A stretch of DNA of 64,000 nt from Pseudomonadota bacterium (GCA_963205115.1 CAUJHV010000016.1:62001-126000); one strand, 5' to 3'; positions 54,214 to 63,449 are shown, counted from the first letter of the stretch. Made by a program: numbers and translations. The notes: generated by a model not told the origin, from the letters alone.

Positions 54214-54315
54214 GCAGTCATCCTCCGGGCCGCGCGGGCAGCGGCATCAGCCCAGAGGCTAACCGATTGCGCGACTCAGCCGTCGGACACGAGATGTCCT
54301 CCGGCCTTCGTAGGC

Positions 54316-54343
54316 GACAAGCCCCGCGCAGGCGGGCCTTGTC
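54316..54343 (-). terminator. Strong hairpin after the DUF2520 gene
   Basis: GACAAGCCCCGC (54316-54327) and GCGGGCCTTGTC (54332-54343) form a 12-bp stem with one mismatch and a 4-nt loop. It lies 8 bp beyond the stop of the minus-strand gene at 54351, and between it and the Bug gene. No clear T-run follows. Confidence 0.5.
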
Positions 54344-54350
54344 GTCCGGC

Positions 54351-55259
54351 TCAGGCCGGTGGGTGTGGCCCGCCTGCGGCGAGGAGGGCATCGAAGCGGG
54401 CCGCGGTTCCCGCGTCGATGGCGCCGCGTTCCACCGCCAGCGGCACGGTCGCCTGGCACAGCGTGCGGTAACGATCAAGCATGTCCTCACCCATCGGCGC
54501 CAGCGCCTCCAGGTGTTTGGCGATGGAGGCCACGTCACCACGCGACACCGGCCCCGGCATCCCGCGGGCAATGCCGGCCGAGCCGATGGCCGCCAGCGTG
54601 CCACGCGCCAGCGGCAGCAAGGCCTCCACGGCCTGCGCTTCGCTGGCGCCCCAGGTGGCCCACAGGCGCGCGGCTTCGGCAAACAGCACGTTGACAAACT
54701 GCGATGTATAACCCGCAGCCGCATGGTACCGGGCACGCATGCCTGGCGGCAGGCGGTTGACGCGGCACTGCAGGCGCTGCGCCAGCGCCACCAGCACGGC
54801 GTCCAGCGGCTCAGGCGCCTCGATCGTGACGGTGCAGCCGGGCAGCGAACGCACCGCCACGGCCGGATCGCCGAAGGTCTGCATCGGATGGAAGCCGCCG
54901 GTCAACGCGCCCTGCGCCGCCGCGGCCGACAGCGCGGCCACCTCGGTGACGCCGCTGCAGTGCACGACCGCCATGCCCGCACGCCAGTGGCAGGCCGCTG
55001 CGGTGCTGGCGATGGCCGCGTCGGGTGTCGTCACGAAGACCAGGTCGCAGGCATTCACCAGGAGCTGCGGCGTCATCACGCGGCAGCCCGGAATCGGCGT
55101 GGCCAGGGCCATGGCGCTGGCCACGCGCGCACTCGATACCGCCACCACGGGCAGATCGGCGGCGGCCAGGCTCCAGGCCAGCGCCTGGCCCAGCCGCCCG
55201 GCGCCGACAAAACCGATGCGCAGCCCGTCCAGCCGCGCGGCGTCCAACCCGCTCGTCAC
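54351..55259 (-). CDS. Rossmann-fold/DUF2520-type NAD(P)-binding protein
   Basis: A 302-residue protein with an N-terminal Rossmann fold (IGFVGAGRLGQALAW at about residue 12) and a helical C-terminal domain like DUF2520 and 6-phosphogluconate-dehydrogenase-type proteins. FHPMQTFGDP and a conserved His/Cys segment (AVVHCSGVT) are typical of the family. The start GTG 55259 sits 4 bp after the dehydratase stop. A reductase or NADP-binding accessory role is likely, but the reaction is unknown. Confidence 0.78.
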   Translation of the reverse strand: MTSGLDAARLDGLRIGFVGAGRLGQALAWSLAAADLPVVAVSSARVASAMALATPIPGCRVMTPQLLVNACDLVFVTTPDAAIASTAAACHWRAGMAVVHCSGVTEVAALSAAAAQGALTGGFHPMQTFGDPAVAVRSLPGCTVTIEAPEPLDAVLVALAQRLQCRVNRLPPGMRARYHAAAGYTSQFVNVLFAEAARLWATWGASEAQAVEALLPLARGTLAAIGSAGIARGMPGPVSRGDVASIAKHLEALAPMGEDMLDRYRTLCQATVPLAVERGAIDAGTAARFDALLAAGGPHPPA

Positions 55260-55263
55260 CGGA

Positions 55264-56391
55264 CTACAGCGGCCAGGTGCGGAAGCGGCGCAGCGCGGCC
55301 ATGTCTGGCACGGCGCCCAGGCCGGCGCCGGTGGGCACGGGCACGCGGCCGTCGGTGACCGGCAGCAGATCGCCGACCACGGCCTCACGGCCGACGTTGG
55401 GGTGGCAGTCGAATTCCAGCAGCCCGCTGCCACCGGCCGCCGCCAGCACGTGCAGCGAAGCCAGCAGCGAAACACCGCCGCCGAAATAGTGCGGGCAGTA
55501 GCGCTTGCCAGCGGCCACCGCGGCACGCGCGATGTGGATGCTGCCCGTGATGCCGCCCCACTTGGTGACATCGGGCTGGATGACCTGCAGCACGCGGTCG
55601 GCACAGGCCGCGTCGAATTGCGCGCCCTGCAGGTTCTCGCCACCGGCCAGCGGCGTGGTCGATGCGGCGGCCAGGCGCTGCCATTCCGCGGCCGGCGCAT
55701 CGACGCGGATCGGCTCCTCGAACCAGGCCAGCTTCAGCGGCGCCACGTCGCGGCAGAAGGCGATGGCCTGGTCGGCATTGAGCACCTGGTTGGCATCGCA
55801 GCTGAGTTCGTCGTCGGGGCCGATGGCCTCGCGCATCGCGGTGAGGTTGCGCACGTCCAGCGCGTGGCCGAAGCCGGTCTTCAGCTTGAAGGCGCGGTGA
55901 CCCTCGGCGCGGCGGGCCGCGGCAAAGGCTTCGGGCTTGTCGGGGTTGATGCCGGTGGCGTAGACCGGCACCGTGTCGCGCGGCTCGCCGCCGAGGAAGC
56001 GGTACAGCGGCAACCCGGCCTTGCGTGCAAACAGGTCCCACACGGCGATGTCGATGCCCGCCACGGCCTGCGCGATCGGCCCGACCTCGCCCGTCTGCAG
56101 CACCAGCACCTCGAGCTCGCGCGTCAGGCGCTGCCAGGCCTGCGCGGGCTCCTCCAGCGTGCGGCCCACCAGGCGGTCGGCAAAGTCGGCGACCAGGCGC
56201 GCGCGGTGCTCCGCGCCCACGGCCGGCCAGTTGCACCAGGCCTCGCCCCAGCCCACAGCGCCCTCGGTATCGACCACCCGCACCAGCACGACGGGCCGGT
56301 CGCGGAAGGTGCCGAAGGACACCTTGATCGGCGCCTGGACCGGTACGCGAAAGGCAAAGGCCTCGACGGAGGCGATGGTGACGGGGTTCAT
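55264..56391 (-). CDS. Mandelate racemase-type sugar-acid dehydratase
   Basis: A 375-residue enolase-superfamily enzyme of the mandelate racemase subgroup. The full residue set is visible: KxK at Lys169/Lys171, metal ligands Asp199, Glu225 and Glu252, and the Asp274/His301 dyad. It therefore should abstract a proton alpha to a carboxylate; dehydration of an acid sugar is the most common reaction. It clusters with an SMP-30 lactonase (24 bp upstream) and the DUF2520-type gene downstream. The exact sugar acid cannot be told. Confidence 0.87.
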   Translation of the reverse strand: MNPVTIASVEAFAFRVPVQAPIKVSFGTFRDRPVVLVRVVDTEGAVGWGEAWCNWPAVGAEHRARLVADFADRLVGRTLEEPAQAWQRLTRELEVLVLQTGEVGPIAQAVAGIDIAVWDLFARKAGLPLYRFLGGEPRDTVPVYATGINPDKPEAFAAARRAEGHRAFKLKTGFGHALDVRNLTAMREAIGPDDELSCDANQVLNADQAIAFCRDVAPLKLAWFEEPIRVDAPAAEWQRLAAASTTPLAGGENLQGAQFDAACADRVLQVIQPDVTKWGGITGSIHIARAAVAAGKRYCPHYFGGGVSLLASLHVLAAAGGSGLLEFDCHPNVGREAVVGDLLPVTDGRVPVPTGAGLGAVPDMAALRRFRTWPL

Positions 56392-56414
56392 GGCGTGTCT
56401 CGTGTGATGAATCG

Positions 56415-57293
56415 TTAGAGTCCGAAGCGCGGCTCGCGCAGCCCGCGCACGCCCGGCTTGCAGCTCAGCAGCGCGCCGGCCAGCGGCTGCGCGGCCATGT
56501 CGGCCGGGCTCATGGCCTGGCTGGCGGTGGTGATGTAGAGCGTGTCCAGGTCGGGTCCACCGAAGGCCACGGCCGTGGGCTTGTCCACCGGCATGGGCAG
56601 CACGCGGTCGATGCGGCCGTCGGGTGCGTAGCGCACCACGCGCGAGGCCTTGAACTGCGCGCTCCAGAGAAAGCCTTCTTCGTCGACGGTGGCACCGTCG
56701 GGAAAGCCCGGCGGCTCGGTGGACGCAAAGACACGTGGCGGCCCGGGCAGGCCGCGCGCGGTGTCATAGCCATAGGCGCTGACCGCATGTTTGAGCGAAT
56801 CGGCGAAGTACATCGTCGTGCCGTCGGGGCTCCAGGCCAGGCTGTTGGGGATGCACAGCCCGTCCAGCACCGGCACCAGCGGGCCGCGCCCCTCCAGCCG
56901 GTACAGCACACCTTCCGGCGCGCGTGTCACGTTGTGCATGGTGCCCACGAAGAAGCGGCCCTGGCGGTCGCAGCGACCGTCATTGAAGCGGTGGCCGTCG
57001 ATGCGCTGCGGCAAGCGGGCCAGGTGCTCGAAGCCGCCACCGGGCGGATCGAACAGGCTCAGCTCGTCGCCCATCGCCACGAGCAATCGCCCGTCATCGA
57101 CCAGCGCGATGCAGCCCACCAGTTCCGGCAGCGACCAGGTCTCGACCTGATCACTGGCCGGCCGCAGACGCCGGATCGCCGGGCGGCGGATGTCGACCCA
57201 GTACAGCGCCTGCGTGCGTTCGTCCCACAAGGGGCTCTCGCCGAGGATGTCGGTCTGCTCGCCGACGCGTGTGAGTGCCAAAGCGGCTTGCAT
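56415..57293 (-). CDS. SMP-30/gluconolactonase-family lactonase
   Basis: A 292-residue six-bladed beta-propeller lactonase. The metal Glu19 is in ILGESPLWD, further family motifs are RFNDGRCDRQGRFFVGTM and PNSLAWSPDGTTMYFADS in shorter segments, and DGATVDEEGFLW. It would open a sugar lactone to the acid for the neighbouring dehydratase. ATG 57293 (MQAALAL) is chosen over a longer frame that is Arg/Gly-rich and not family-like. Divergent from the SDR gene. Confidence 0.87.
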   Translation of the reverse strand: MQAALALTRVGEQTDILGESPLWDERTQALYWVDIRRPAIRRLRPASDQVETWSLPELVGCIALVDDGRLLVAMGDELSLFDPPGGGFEHLARLPQRIDGHRFNDGRCDRQGRFFVGTMHNVTRAPEGVLYRLEGRGPLVPVLDGLCIPNSLAWSPDGTTMYFADSLKHAVSAYGYDTARGLPGPPRVFASTEPPGFPDGATVDEEGFLWSAQFKASRVVRYAPDGRIDRVLPMPVDKPTAVAFGGPDLDTLYITTASQAMSPADMAAQPLAGALLSCKPGVRGLREPRFGL

Positions 57294-57373
57294 GGGCGGC
57301 GATCCTAAGCAGCGCCCGCCAGATGCGGAATCTGTTTCGCGGCAATCGGGCCTTCGAACAAAACGAAGCCCGT

Positions 57374-57383
57374 GGGATATCCC
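57374..57383. promoter_or_regulatory. GGGATATCCC palindrome in the SMP-30/SDR divergent region
   Basis: A perfect 10-bp palindrome inside the 260-bp divergent region between the lactonase and SDR genes. A nearby imperfect hairpin (GGGCCTTCG with CGAAGCCC, about 57342-57370) adds structure. Either could be an operator for both genes; a chance match is possible. Confidence 0.3.
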
Positions 57384-57553
57384 GGCCTTCGCTTTGTGCG
57401 AACCCGGCATTGCCCAAGTTCCGATTCCTGCACCACCGGACCCAGACCTAGGATCGCGCCGCATCGAATCCCGGGCCGTCATGCGGCCTGCCAAACGCAG
57501 CCCGCCGGGCCGCCCGCCACGGGCACCGGCCGTCACCATCCGAAGGGTCATCC

Positions 57554-58345
57554 GTGAGCGCTACGCATCTCTTCAACGACCAGGCCCCGCAGCGCTTGTT
57601 CTCGCTGGAAGGCAAGGTCGTCCTGTTGACCGGCGCGGCCGGCGGCATTGCCCTGGGATTGACCAAGGCCTTTGCGGCGGCGGGTGCGCGACTGGTGCTG
57701 GCCGACCGCGACGAAGCCGTGCATGCACGTGCAGCGGCCTTTCGCGACGCGGGTGCCGACGTGCAGTCCATCACCTTCGACGTCACCGACGAAGCCGCCG
57801 TCGCGGCTGCGGTGAACGATACGGTCACGCGATGCGGGCGCCTGGACGTGGCCGTCGCCAATGCCGGCATCATCGTGCGCCAGCATGTGCTCGACCTGTC
57901 GGTCGCCGACTGGAAGCGCGTGCTCGATACCGACCTCACCGCGACCTTCATGCTCTCGCAACAGGCCGCGCGGCACATGGTGCAGCAGGGCTCTGGCCGC
58001 ATCATCAACGTGGGTTCGATCATGAACCACGTCTCGCGCCCGCTGCTCACCGCCTACTCGGCGGCCAAGGGCGCGGTCTCGGCCTTCACCCGCGCACTGG
58101 CGGCCGATCTGGGCGGCACCGGCGTCACGGCCAACGCGCTGGCGCCGGGCTACACCGAGACGCCCTTCAGCCAAGCGAGCAACAAGGACTTCCACGAGTT
58201 TGTCTCCAACTGGGCGCCGGTGCGCCGCTGGGGCAAGCCGGAAGACCTGTGCGGCGCGGCGCTGCTGCTGGCTTCGGACGCCGGCGCCTACATCAACGGC
58301 CACACCTTGTACGTGGATGGCGGCTTCATCGCGGTAACACGCTGA
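57554..58345 (+). CDS. SDR-family dehydrogenase
   Basis: Short-chain dehydrogenase of 263 residues with the classic catalytic Ser-Tyr-Lys triad (INVGS, YSAAK) and NAG (VANAG) motif. The cofactor motif reads TGAAGGIALG, so the third Gly of TGxxxGIG is Ala. It could oxidise a sugar to the lactone used by the neighbouring lactonase, or a hydroxy acid. The start is GTG 57554, giving MSATHLF. The permease gene follows 22 bp downstream. Confidence 0.87.
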   Translation: MSATHLFNDQAPQRLFSLEGKVVLLTGAAGGIALGLTKAFAAAGARLVLADRDEAVHARAAAFRDAGADVQSITFDVTDEAAVAAAVNDTVTRCGRLDVAVANAGIIVRQHVLDLSVADWKRVLDTDLTATFMLSQQAARHMVQQGSGRIINVGSIMNHVSRPLLTAYSAAKGAVSAFTRALAADLGGTGVTANALAPGYTETPFSQASNKDFHEFVSNWAPVRRWGKPEDLCGAALLLASDAGAYINGHTLYVDGGFIAVTR

Positions 58346-58367
58346 AGCCCAGGAAGGACGTCGCGCC

Positions 58368-59180
58368 ATGAGCTCAGTCCCGCTTCCCGCACCCATCGCG
58401 ATGCCCGCGTGGCGGCGTGCGCTGCAGTCGCGCGGTTTCATCGCGCTGCGCTCGTTTGCCATCTTCGGTGCGCTGTGGTGGGCCGCGCACACCTGGAATG
58501 CCAATCCGCTGCAGCTGCCTTCGCCGCTGCGTGTGGCCGATGCGATCTGGGAGCTGATGAAGAGCGGCGAGATCCTCGAACACGCCACGATCAGCACGTC
58601 GCGCCTGGCCATCGCGCTGGTGATCGCCACGCTGCTGGCCGTGCCGCTGGGCTTTGCGATGGGCCTGAGCCGCACGCTGGACGCGTATGTCGACCCGCTG
58701 GTGGAACTGCTGCGGCCCATCTCGGGCATCGCGTGGATTCCGCTGGGCCTGTTCATCTTTGGCATCGGCGACACGCTGCCCGTGTTCATCATGGTCTACG
58801 TCGCCTTCTTCCCGCTGCTGCTGAATACCGTGGCCGGCGTGCGCCAGGTGGACCCGAAGCTCGTGGCCGCCGCGCGCACCATGGGCATCCACCCGCGGGC
58901 CCTGCTGCGCCATGTGATCGTGCCGGCCGCGCTGCCCACGGTGATGGTCGGTTTTCGCCTGGCCTTTGCCGGTGCGTGGGCGGCCATCGTCGCGGCCGAA
59001 CTGATCGGCGCGCCCAGCGGCCTGGGCTTCGCGATCGAGTGGAACCGCCAGCTGCTGATGACGGCGAAGGTCTTTGCCTTCATCGTGGTCATCGGCGTCG
59101 TCGGCTACCTGTGCGATGTCCTGCTGCGTGCCCTGCAGCGCCGGCTCACGCCGTGGTCCGAAGGGACGGGACTGGCATGA
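58368..59180 (+). CDS. NitT/TauT-type ABC transporter permease 1
   Basis: Inner-membrane permease of the SsuC/TauC family (270 aa), with six predicted helices and the coupling loop VAAARTMGIHPRALLRHVIVP. It is one of two adjacent permeases that probably form a heterodimer. The stop overlaps the ATG of the second permease by 4 bp. Confidence 0.88.
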   Translation: MSSVPLPAPIAMPAWRRALQSRGFIALRSFAIFGALWWAAHTWNANPLQLPSPLRVADAIWELMKSGEILEHATISTSRLAIALVIATLLAVPLGFAMGLSRTLDAYVDPLVELLRPISGIAWIPLGLFIFGIGDTLPVFIMVYVAFFPLLLNTVAGVRQVDPKLVAAARTMGIHPRALLRHVIVPAALPTVMVGFRLAFAGAWAAIVAAELIGAPSGLGFAIEWNRQLLMTAKVFAFIVVIGVVGYLCDVLLRALQRRLTPWSEGTGLA

Positions 59181-60037
59181 CTGCTTCGAGCACCACCATG
59201 AGCCCACCCGCCTCACAAACGGTCGCCGCCGCTGCGGACGCGACCCACAGCCCGCCGCTGCAGCCTTCCGCCTGGGCCAAGCTCGCGCGCTCGCTGGCCC
59301 TGCCGGCCGTGCTGATCGTGCTGTGGCAACTCTGGGCGATGACGCTGCCGGCCGATTCGCCGGCACCCGCACCGACCAAGGTGCTGGTGGCCTTCGCCGG
59401 CCTGGTCGCCAGCGGTGACCTGCCGATGGCCCTGGTGCAGAGTCTGGGCCGCGTGCTGGCCGGCTTTGCCGCCGCGCTGGTGCTGGCCACCGGCCTGGGC
59501 GCGCTGATGGGATCGAGTCGCGCACTGCGCGACAACCTGGACCCCATCGTCGAGAGCTTCCGGCCCATCGCACCGATGGCGCTGCTGCCCATCGCCATCC
59601 TGTGGTTCGGCACGGGCACGCCCACCGCGCTGGCCATCGTCGGCTACGCGGCCTTCTTTCCGCTGCTGGTCAATACCGTGCACGGTGTCAGCCGCGTGGA
59701 CCCCAAGCTCGTGCAGGCAGCGCGCACGATGGGCATTCCGCGCGCACGCATCCTGTGGTCGGTGGTTCTGCCCGGCGCGATGCCGAGCATCCTGCTCGGC
59801 GCGCGGCTGGCCATGGGCGTGGCCTGGACGGCCATCATCGCCGCCGAACTCGCCGTGGGCGCGAAGTCCGGCGGCGGCAACAGCGGCGGCATCGGCCAGA
59901 TGATGTTCGTCTTCTATTCCTACAGCATCGACCTCAACGCGATCGTCGTCTGCATGATCGTCGTGGGTGTGGTCGCCTTGCTGATCGACCGCTTGTTCCG
60001 CGCGCTCGAGTCGCGCCTCATGCCCTGGAAAGCCTGA
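59177..60037 (+). CDS. NitT/TauT-type ABC transporter permease 2
   Basis: Second permease (286 aa), homologous to the first, with a longer Ala/Pro-rich N-terminus. Its coupling loop reads VQAARTMGIPRARILWSVVLPG. Having two different permease subunits instead of the usual homodimer of SsuC/TauC is a distinguishing feature of this transporter. Confidence 0.88.
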   Translation: MTASSTTMSPPASQTVAAAADATHSPPLQPSAWAKLARSLALPAVLIVLWQLWAMTLPADSPAPAPTKVLVAFAGLVASGDLPMALVQSLGRVLAGFAAALVLATGLGALMGSSRALRDNLDPIVESFRPIAPMALLPIAILWFGTGTPTALAIVGYAAFFPLLVNTVHGVSRVDPKLVQAARTMGIPRARILWSVVLPGAMPSILLGARLAMGVAWTAIIAAELAVGAKSGGGNSGGIGQMMFVFYSYSIDLNAIVVCMIVVGVVALLIDRLFRALESRLMPWKA

Positions 60038-60039
60038 CC

Positions 60040-60903
60040 ATGAGCACCACCCCTGCCTCCGCACCCAAGCTGCGTTTGCGCGATGTCTCTAAATCCTTTG
60101 TGGCGCCGCGCACGGGCGTGCGCACACAGGCCGTCGCCTCGGTGAACCTGGACATCCAGACCGGTGAATTTGTCTGCGTGGTCGGCCCTTCGGGCTGCGG
60201 CAAGTCCACGGTCTTGAACCTGATCGCCGGGCTGGACACGGCCACCTCGGGCACGGTCGAGAAGGACGGCGTGGCCATCGCCGGCCCCGGCCCCGACCGC
60301 GGCGTGATGTTCCAGGACTATGCGCTGATGCCCTGGCAGAGCGTGGCCGACAACGTGGGCTTCGGCCTGCGCCACGGCACGCCCGGCAAGGGCTTCACGG
60401 TGGCGCAGCGCGAAGAGCGCATCCGCCACTTCGTCGAGCTCGTAGGCCTGAACGGCTCGGAGAAGAAGTACCCGCACCAGCTCTCCGGCGGCATGCGCCA
60501 GCGTGTGGCCCTGGCCCGGCTGCTGGCCAATGGTCCCGACGTGCTGCTGATGGACGAGCCGCTGGGCGCGCTCGATGCACAGACGCGGCTGATCCTGCAG
60601 GTCGAGCTGCTGCGCATCTGGGGCGAAACCGCGCCGCAGGCCGAGCGCAAGACGGCGGTATTCATCACGCACGACATCGAAGAGGCCGTCTTCCTGGCCG
60701 ACCGTGTCGTGGTGATGAGCAGCCACCCGGGCCGCATCCGCGACGTGCTGGACATCGACCTGCCCCGCCCGCGCGACGAACACATCCGCGCCCACCCCCG
60801 TTATGGCCAGCTGGTCGATGCCATCTGGAACCTGATCCGCGACGAGGCCTACCGCGCCATCGGCGGCTCCACCACCGCTGCGGCACCCGCCGTGGCCGCC
60901 TGA
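60040..60903 (+). CDS. NitT/TauT-type ABC transporter ATPase
   Basis: ATPase of 287 residues for the two-permease importer. Walker A is GPSGCGKST, the Q-loop is VMFQDYALMPW, the signature LSGGMRQR and Walker B VLLMDEPLGALD; the switch His is in ITHDIEEA. The ATG at 60040 lies 2 bp after the permease stop. Confidence 0.92.
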   Translation: MSTTPASAPKLRLRDVSKSFVAPRTGVRTQAVASVNLDIQTGEFVCVVGPSGCGKSTVLNLIAGLDTATSGTVEKDGVAIAGPGPDRGVMFQDYALMPWQSVADNVGFGLRHGTPGKGFTVAQREERIRHFVELVGLNGSEKKYPHQLSGGMRQRVALARLLANGPDVLLMDEPLGALDAQTRLILQVELLRIWGETAPQAERKTAVFITHDIEEAVFLADRVVVMSSHPGRIRDVLDIDLPRPRDEHIRAHPRYGQLVDAIWNLIRDEAYRAIGGSTTAAAPAVAA

Positions 60904-60931
60904 CCTCCAACTATCCACACAAGGAGACCGC

Positions 60932-62176
60932 ATGACCACGCCTTCGTCCCCCATCCAGCGCCCTGTGCGCCGTCAGATCCTGGCCGCCGGCCTGGGCGCC
61001 GCCGCTTCGCTGGCACTGCCGCGCGTGGCCTTCGGCCAGGGCCGCAAGGCGCTGAAGCTGTCGATCGGGCGCATCCCCTGGGCCGCCGGCAACTCGCCGA
61101 TGACGCAGTACATGATCGAGAACAAGCTGCTCGAGAAGCGTGCGGCCGAGTACGGCTACGACCTGACGATCGACTGGCGCGAGTACCCCACCGCGCTGCC
61201 GATGGTCGAGGCCATGGTCGGCAACAACCTGGACATCGGCATGTGGGGCAACACGCCCATCATCCGCGCCATCGCCAGCGGCCTGCCCATCAGCCCCATC
61301 GTCGTCGGCGAAGGCCATCTGCGCTTCCTGATCACCACGCGCAAGGGCTCGCCCATCCGCAACGCGCAGGACCTGCGCGGCAAGACCATCGGCGTCTCAC
61401 TCGGTGGTGATCCGCAGAGCGCACTCACGCAGATGCTCAAGGCCGAGCTGGGCGTGCAGGACGTGATGAAGGAAGCGGGCATCAAGTACGTCAACATGCC
61501 CACGCACGCGCAGGCGGCCTCCGTGCCCACCGGCGTGGACGCCACCTGCACGATCTCGCCGGCCTTCTACGCCGCGCAGGCCTCGGGCACCGTGGCCATC
61601 ATGAACTCCTTCGGCTACACCGAGGACCATTACGAAGGCCCGGCAGGCAAGGGCGCGGGCATCCTGCTGCCCTCGGTGAAGAAGTCGCTGTTCTACCCGG
61701 ACGGCTACTACCTGCACCGCTCGTTCTGGATCGGCCGCAACGCCATCATCGAAGAACACCCGCAGGCCGTCACCGCCTTCATCGTCGCGCAGCAGGAGGC
61801 CGTGGCCGCCCTCAGCGCGATGGACGCCGGCGCGGTCTCGCAGCTGGTCAAGGCCTACTGGAAGCTCGATCCGACGCAGGGCGCCAAGGTCGTCAAGGAC
61901 GACGTGCTGTTCTCGCGCGGCTGGTCCTGGCCGACCGAGAAGGACGCGCTGGCCATCCTGGAATCGTCCAAGTACATGGCCGACAACAAGCAGATCGAGA
62001 AGGCGCTCACCTGGGACAAGGTGCGCACGCAGTTCCAGCGCACCGCGCCGCTGGTGAAGGCCGCCTACGACAAGCTGGGCAGCAAGCCCGCAGCCGCCGA
62101 ATTCCTGCGCACCGACGTGGCCGACCTGCGCGGACGGCCGGTGTGGGACATGGACAAGTGGGCGAACCCGGCCTGA
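60932..62176 (+). CDS. NitT/TauT-type ABC transporter binding protein
   Basis: Periplasmic binding protein (414 aa) of the two-permease importer. The signal region contains RRQILAAG and ends near AFGQG, so Tat export is possible. Family motifs are IGMWGNTPIIRAIASG and GKTIGVSLGGDPQ. AAGGAG precedes the ATG. Ligands of this family include sulfonates, nitrate and aromatic or carboxylate compounds; none can be assigned here. Confidence 0.87.
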   Translation: MTTPSSPIQRPVRRQILAAGLGAAASLALPRVAFGQGRKALKLSIGRIPWAAGNSPMTQYMIENKLLEKRAAEYGYDLTIDWREYPTALPMVEAMVGNNLDIGMWGNTPIIRAIASGLPISPIVVGEGHLRFLITTRKGSPIRNAQDLRGKTIGVSLGGDPQSALTQMLKAELGVQDVMKEAGIKYVNMPTHAQAASVPTGVDATCTISPAFYAAQASGTVAIMNSFGYTEDHYEGPAGKGAGILLPSVKKSLFYPDGYYLHRSFWIGRNAIIEEHPQAVTAFIVAQQEAVAALSAMDAGAVSQLVKAYWKLDPTQGAKVVKDDVLFSRGWSWPTEKDALAILESSKYMADNKQIEKALTWDKVRTQFQRTAPLVKAAYDKLGSKPAAAEFLRTDVADLRGRPVWDMDKWANPA

Positions 62177-62216
62177 TGGCCCGCCCTTCTACCGAACATT
62201 GACTGGAGTGACTGTG

Positions 62217-63125
62217 ATGAGAGTGGGATTCATTGGACTGGGCGTCATGGGTGGCCCGATGGCAGCCAACATCGTCAAGGGCGGCCACGAGCTGACGGTC
62301 TACGACCGCAGCCCCGAAGCCATCGCCCGCCTGGTGGCCGTCGGCGCCAAGGCCGCGAGCAGCCCCAAGGCCGTGGGCGCAGCCAGCGAGATCGTCGTGA
62401 CCATGCTGCCCGAGCCGCAGCACGTCGAGCAGGTCGTGCTGGGTGACGACGGCGTGGCCGCCGGCATGGCACGCGGCGGCATGGTGATCGACATGAGCAC
62501 CATCGACCCCGTGACCTCGCAGCGCGTGGGCCGTGCGTTGAAGGAACTGGGCATCGCGATGGTCGATTCGCCCGTGGGCAAGACCAGCGAGCACGCGGTG
62601 TCGGGCACACTCACGCTGATGGTGGGCGGCGAGCCGGCCGACATCGAGCGCGCGATGCCGGTGCTCAAGTGCATGGGCACCGACACCTTCCTGTGCGGCG
62701 CGCAGGGCATGGGTCACGCGATGAAGATGACCAACAACGTCCTGGCGACGACCATCATGGTCGCCAACACCGAGGCGCTGGCCATCGGCGTGAAGGCGGG
62801 CCTGCAGCTCGAACTGATGATGGAGGTGATGAAGACCACGATGGCCTTCAACCACCAGCTCTACGTCGCGATGCCCAAGAAGGCCTTCAAGGGCGACGAC
62901 AGCCCCGGGTTCATGTGCAAGCTGGCCGGCAAGGACGTGCGCCTGGCGGTGGAGTACGCCAAGGCCGTCGGCTTCGACGCCGTGGTCAGCCGTGCCGCGC
63001 AGGAGACCCTGGACCGCGCCGGCCGCATGGGCTTCGGCGAGCGCGACACCGCGGTGCTGATGAAGATCCGCGAAGAGGAGCTGGGCATCCAGGTGCGCCA
63101 GGCAGCTGTCAAACCCGCCGCCTGA
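62217..63125 (+). CDS. 3-hydroxyisobutyrate dehydrogenase-like beta-hydroxyacid dehydrogenase
   Basis: A 302-residue NAD(P)-dependent beta-hydroxyacid dehydrogenase. The Rossmann motif GFIGLGVMGGPMA opens the protein, the substrate motif DSPVGKTSEHAVSGTL lies at about 120-135, and the catalytic Lys is in HAMKMTNNVL (about 175). 3-Hydroxyisobutyrate, tartronate semialdehyde or a related 3-hydroxy acid is a possible substrate. The ATG at 62217 is chosen for its fit to the family start. It follows the transporter operon. Confidence 0.87.
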   Translation: MRVGFIGLGVMGGPMAANIVKGGHELTVYDRSPEAIARLVAVGAKAASSPKAVGAASEIVVTMLPEPQHVEQVVLGDDGVAAGMARGGMVIDMSTIDPVTSQRVGRALKELGIAMVDSPVGKTSEHAVSGTLTLMVGGEPADIERAMPVLKCMGTDTFLCGAQGMGHAMKMTNNVLATTIMVANTEALAIGVKAGLQLELMMEVMKTTMAFNHQLYVAMPKKAFKGDDSPGFMCKLAGKDVRLAVEYAKAVGFDAVVSRAAQETLDRAGRMGFGERDTAVLMKIREEELGIQVRQAAVKPAA

Positions 63126-63142
63126 GTGCACAGGAGTCGAAC

Positions 63143-63439
63143 ATGCCGGCCTACGTGATCAACGACATGGAGATCACCGACCCGGCGACCTTCGAGGACT
63201 ACAAGAAGCTCTCGCCCGCCACGGTGGCCCGCCATGGCGGGCGTTTTCTCGTGCGTGGCGGCGCGATCGAGCCCGTCGAAGGCGAGTGGACGCCGACGCG
63301 CCTGGTGATCCTGGAATTCCCGAGCGTCGAGCAGGCACACGCCTGGATCGAATCGACCGAGTACGCGCCCGCAAGGCGCCTGCGGCAGTTGAGCGCCAAC
63401 TCCAACATCATCGTGGTCGAGGGGTTCGCCGGGGTCTGA
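63143..63439 (+). CDS. DUF1330-family protein
   Basis: A 98-residue ferredoxin-like ABM-type protein of the DUF1330 family, with the usual N-terminal strand AYVINDMEITDP, the YKKLSPATVARHGGRFLVRGG segment in shorter pieces, and the helix VEQAHAWIES. Function is unknown; the family is often next to hydroxyacid or carboxylate catabolic genes. CAGGAG precedes the ATG, and the gene is 17 bp behind the dehydrogenase. Confidence 0.87.
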   Translation: MPAYVINDMEITDPATFEDYKKLSPATVARHGGRFLVRGGAIEPVEGEWTPTRLVILEFPSVEQAHAWIESTEYAPARRLRQLSANSNIIVVEGFAGV

Positions 63440-63449
63440 CGCGCCACGA

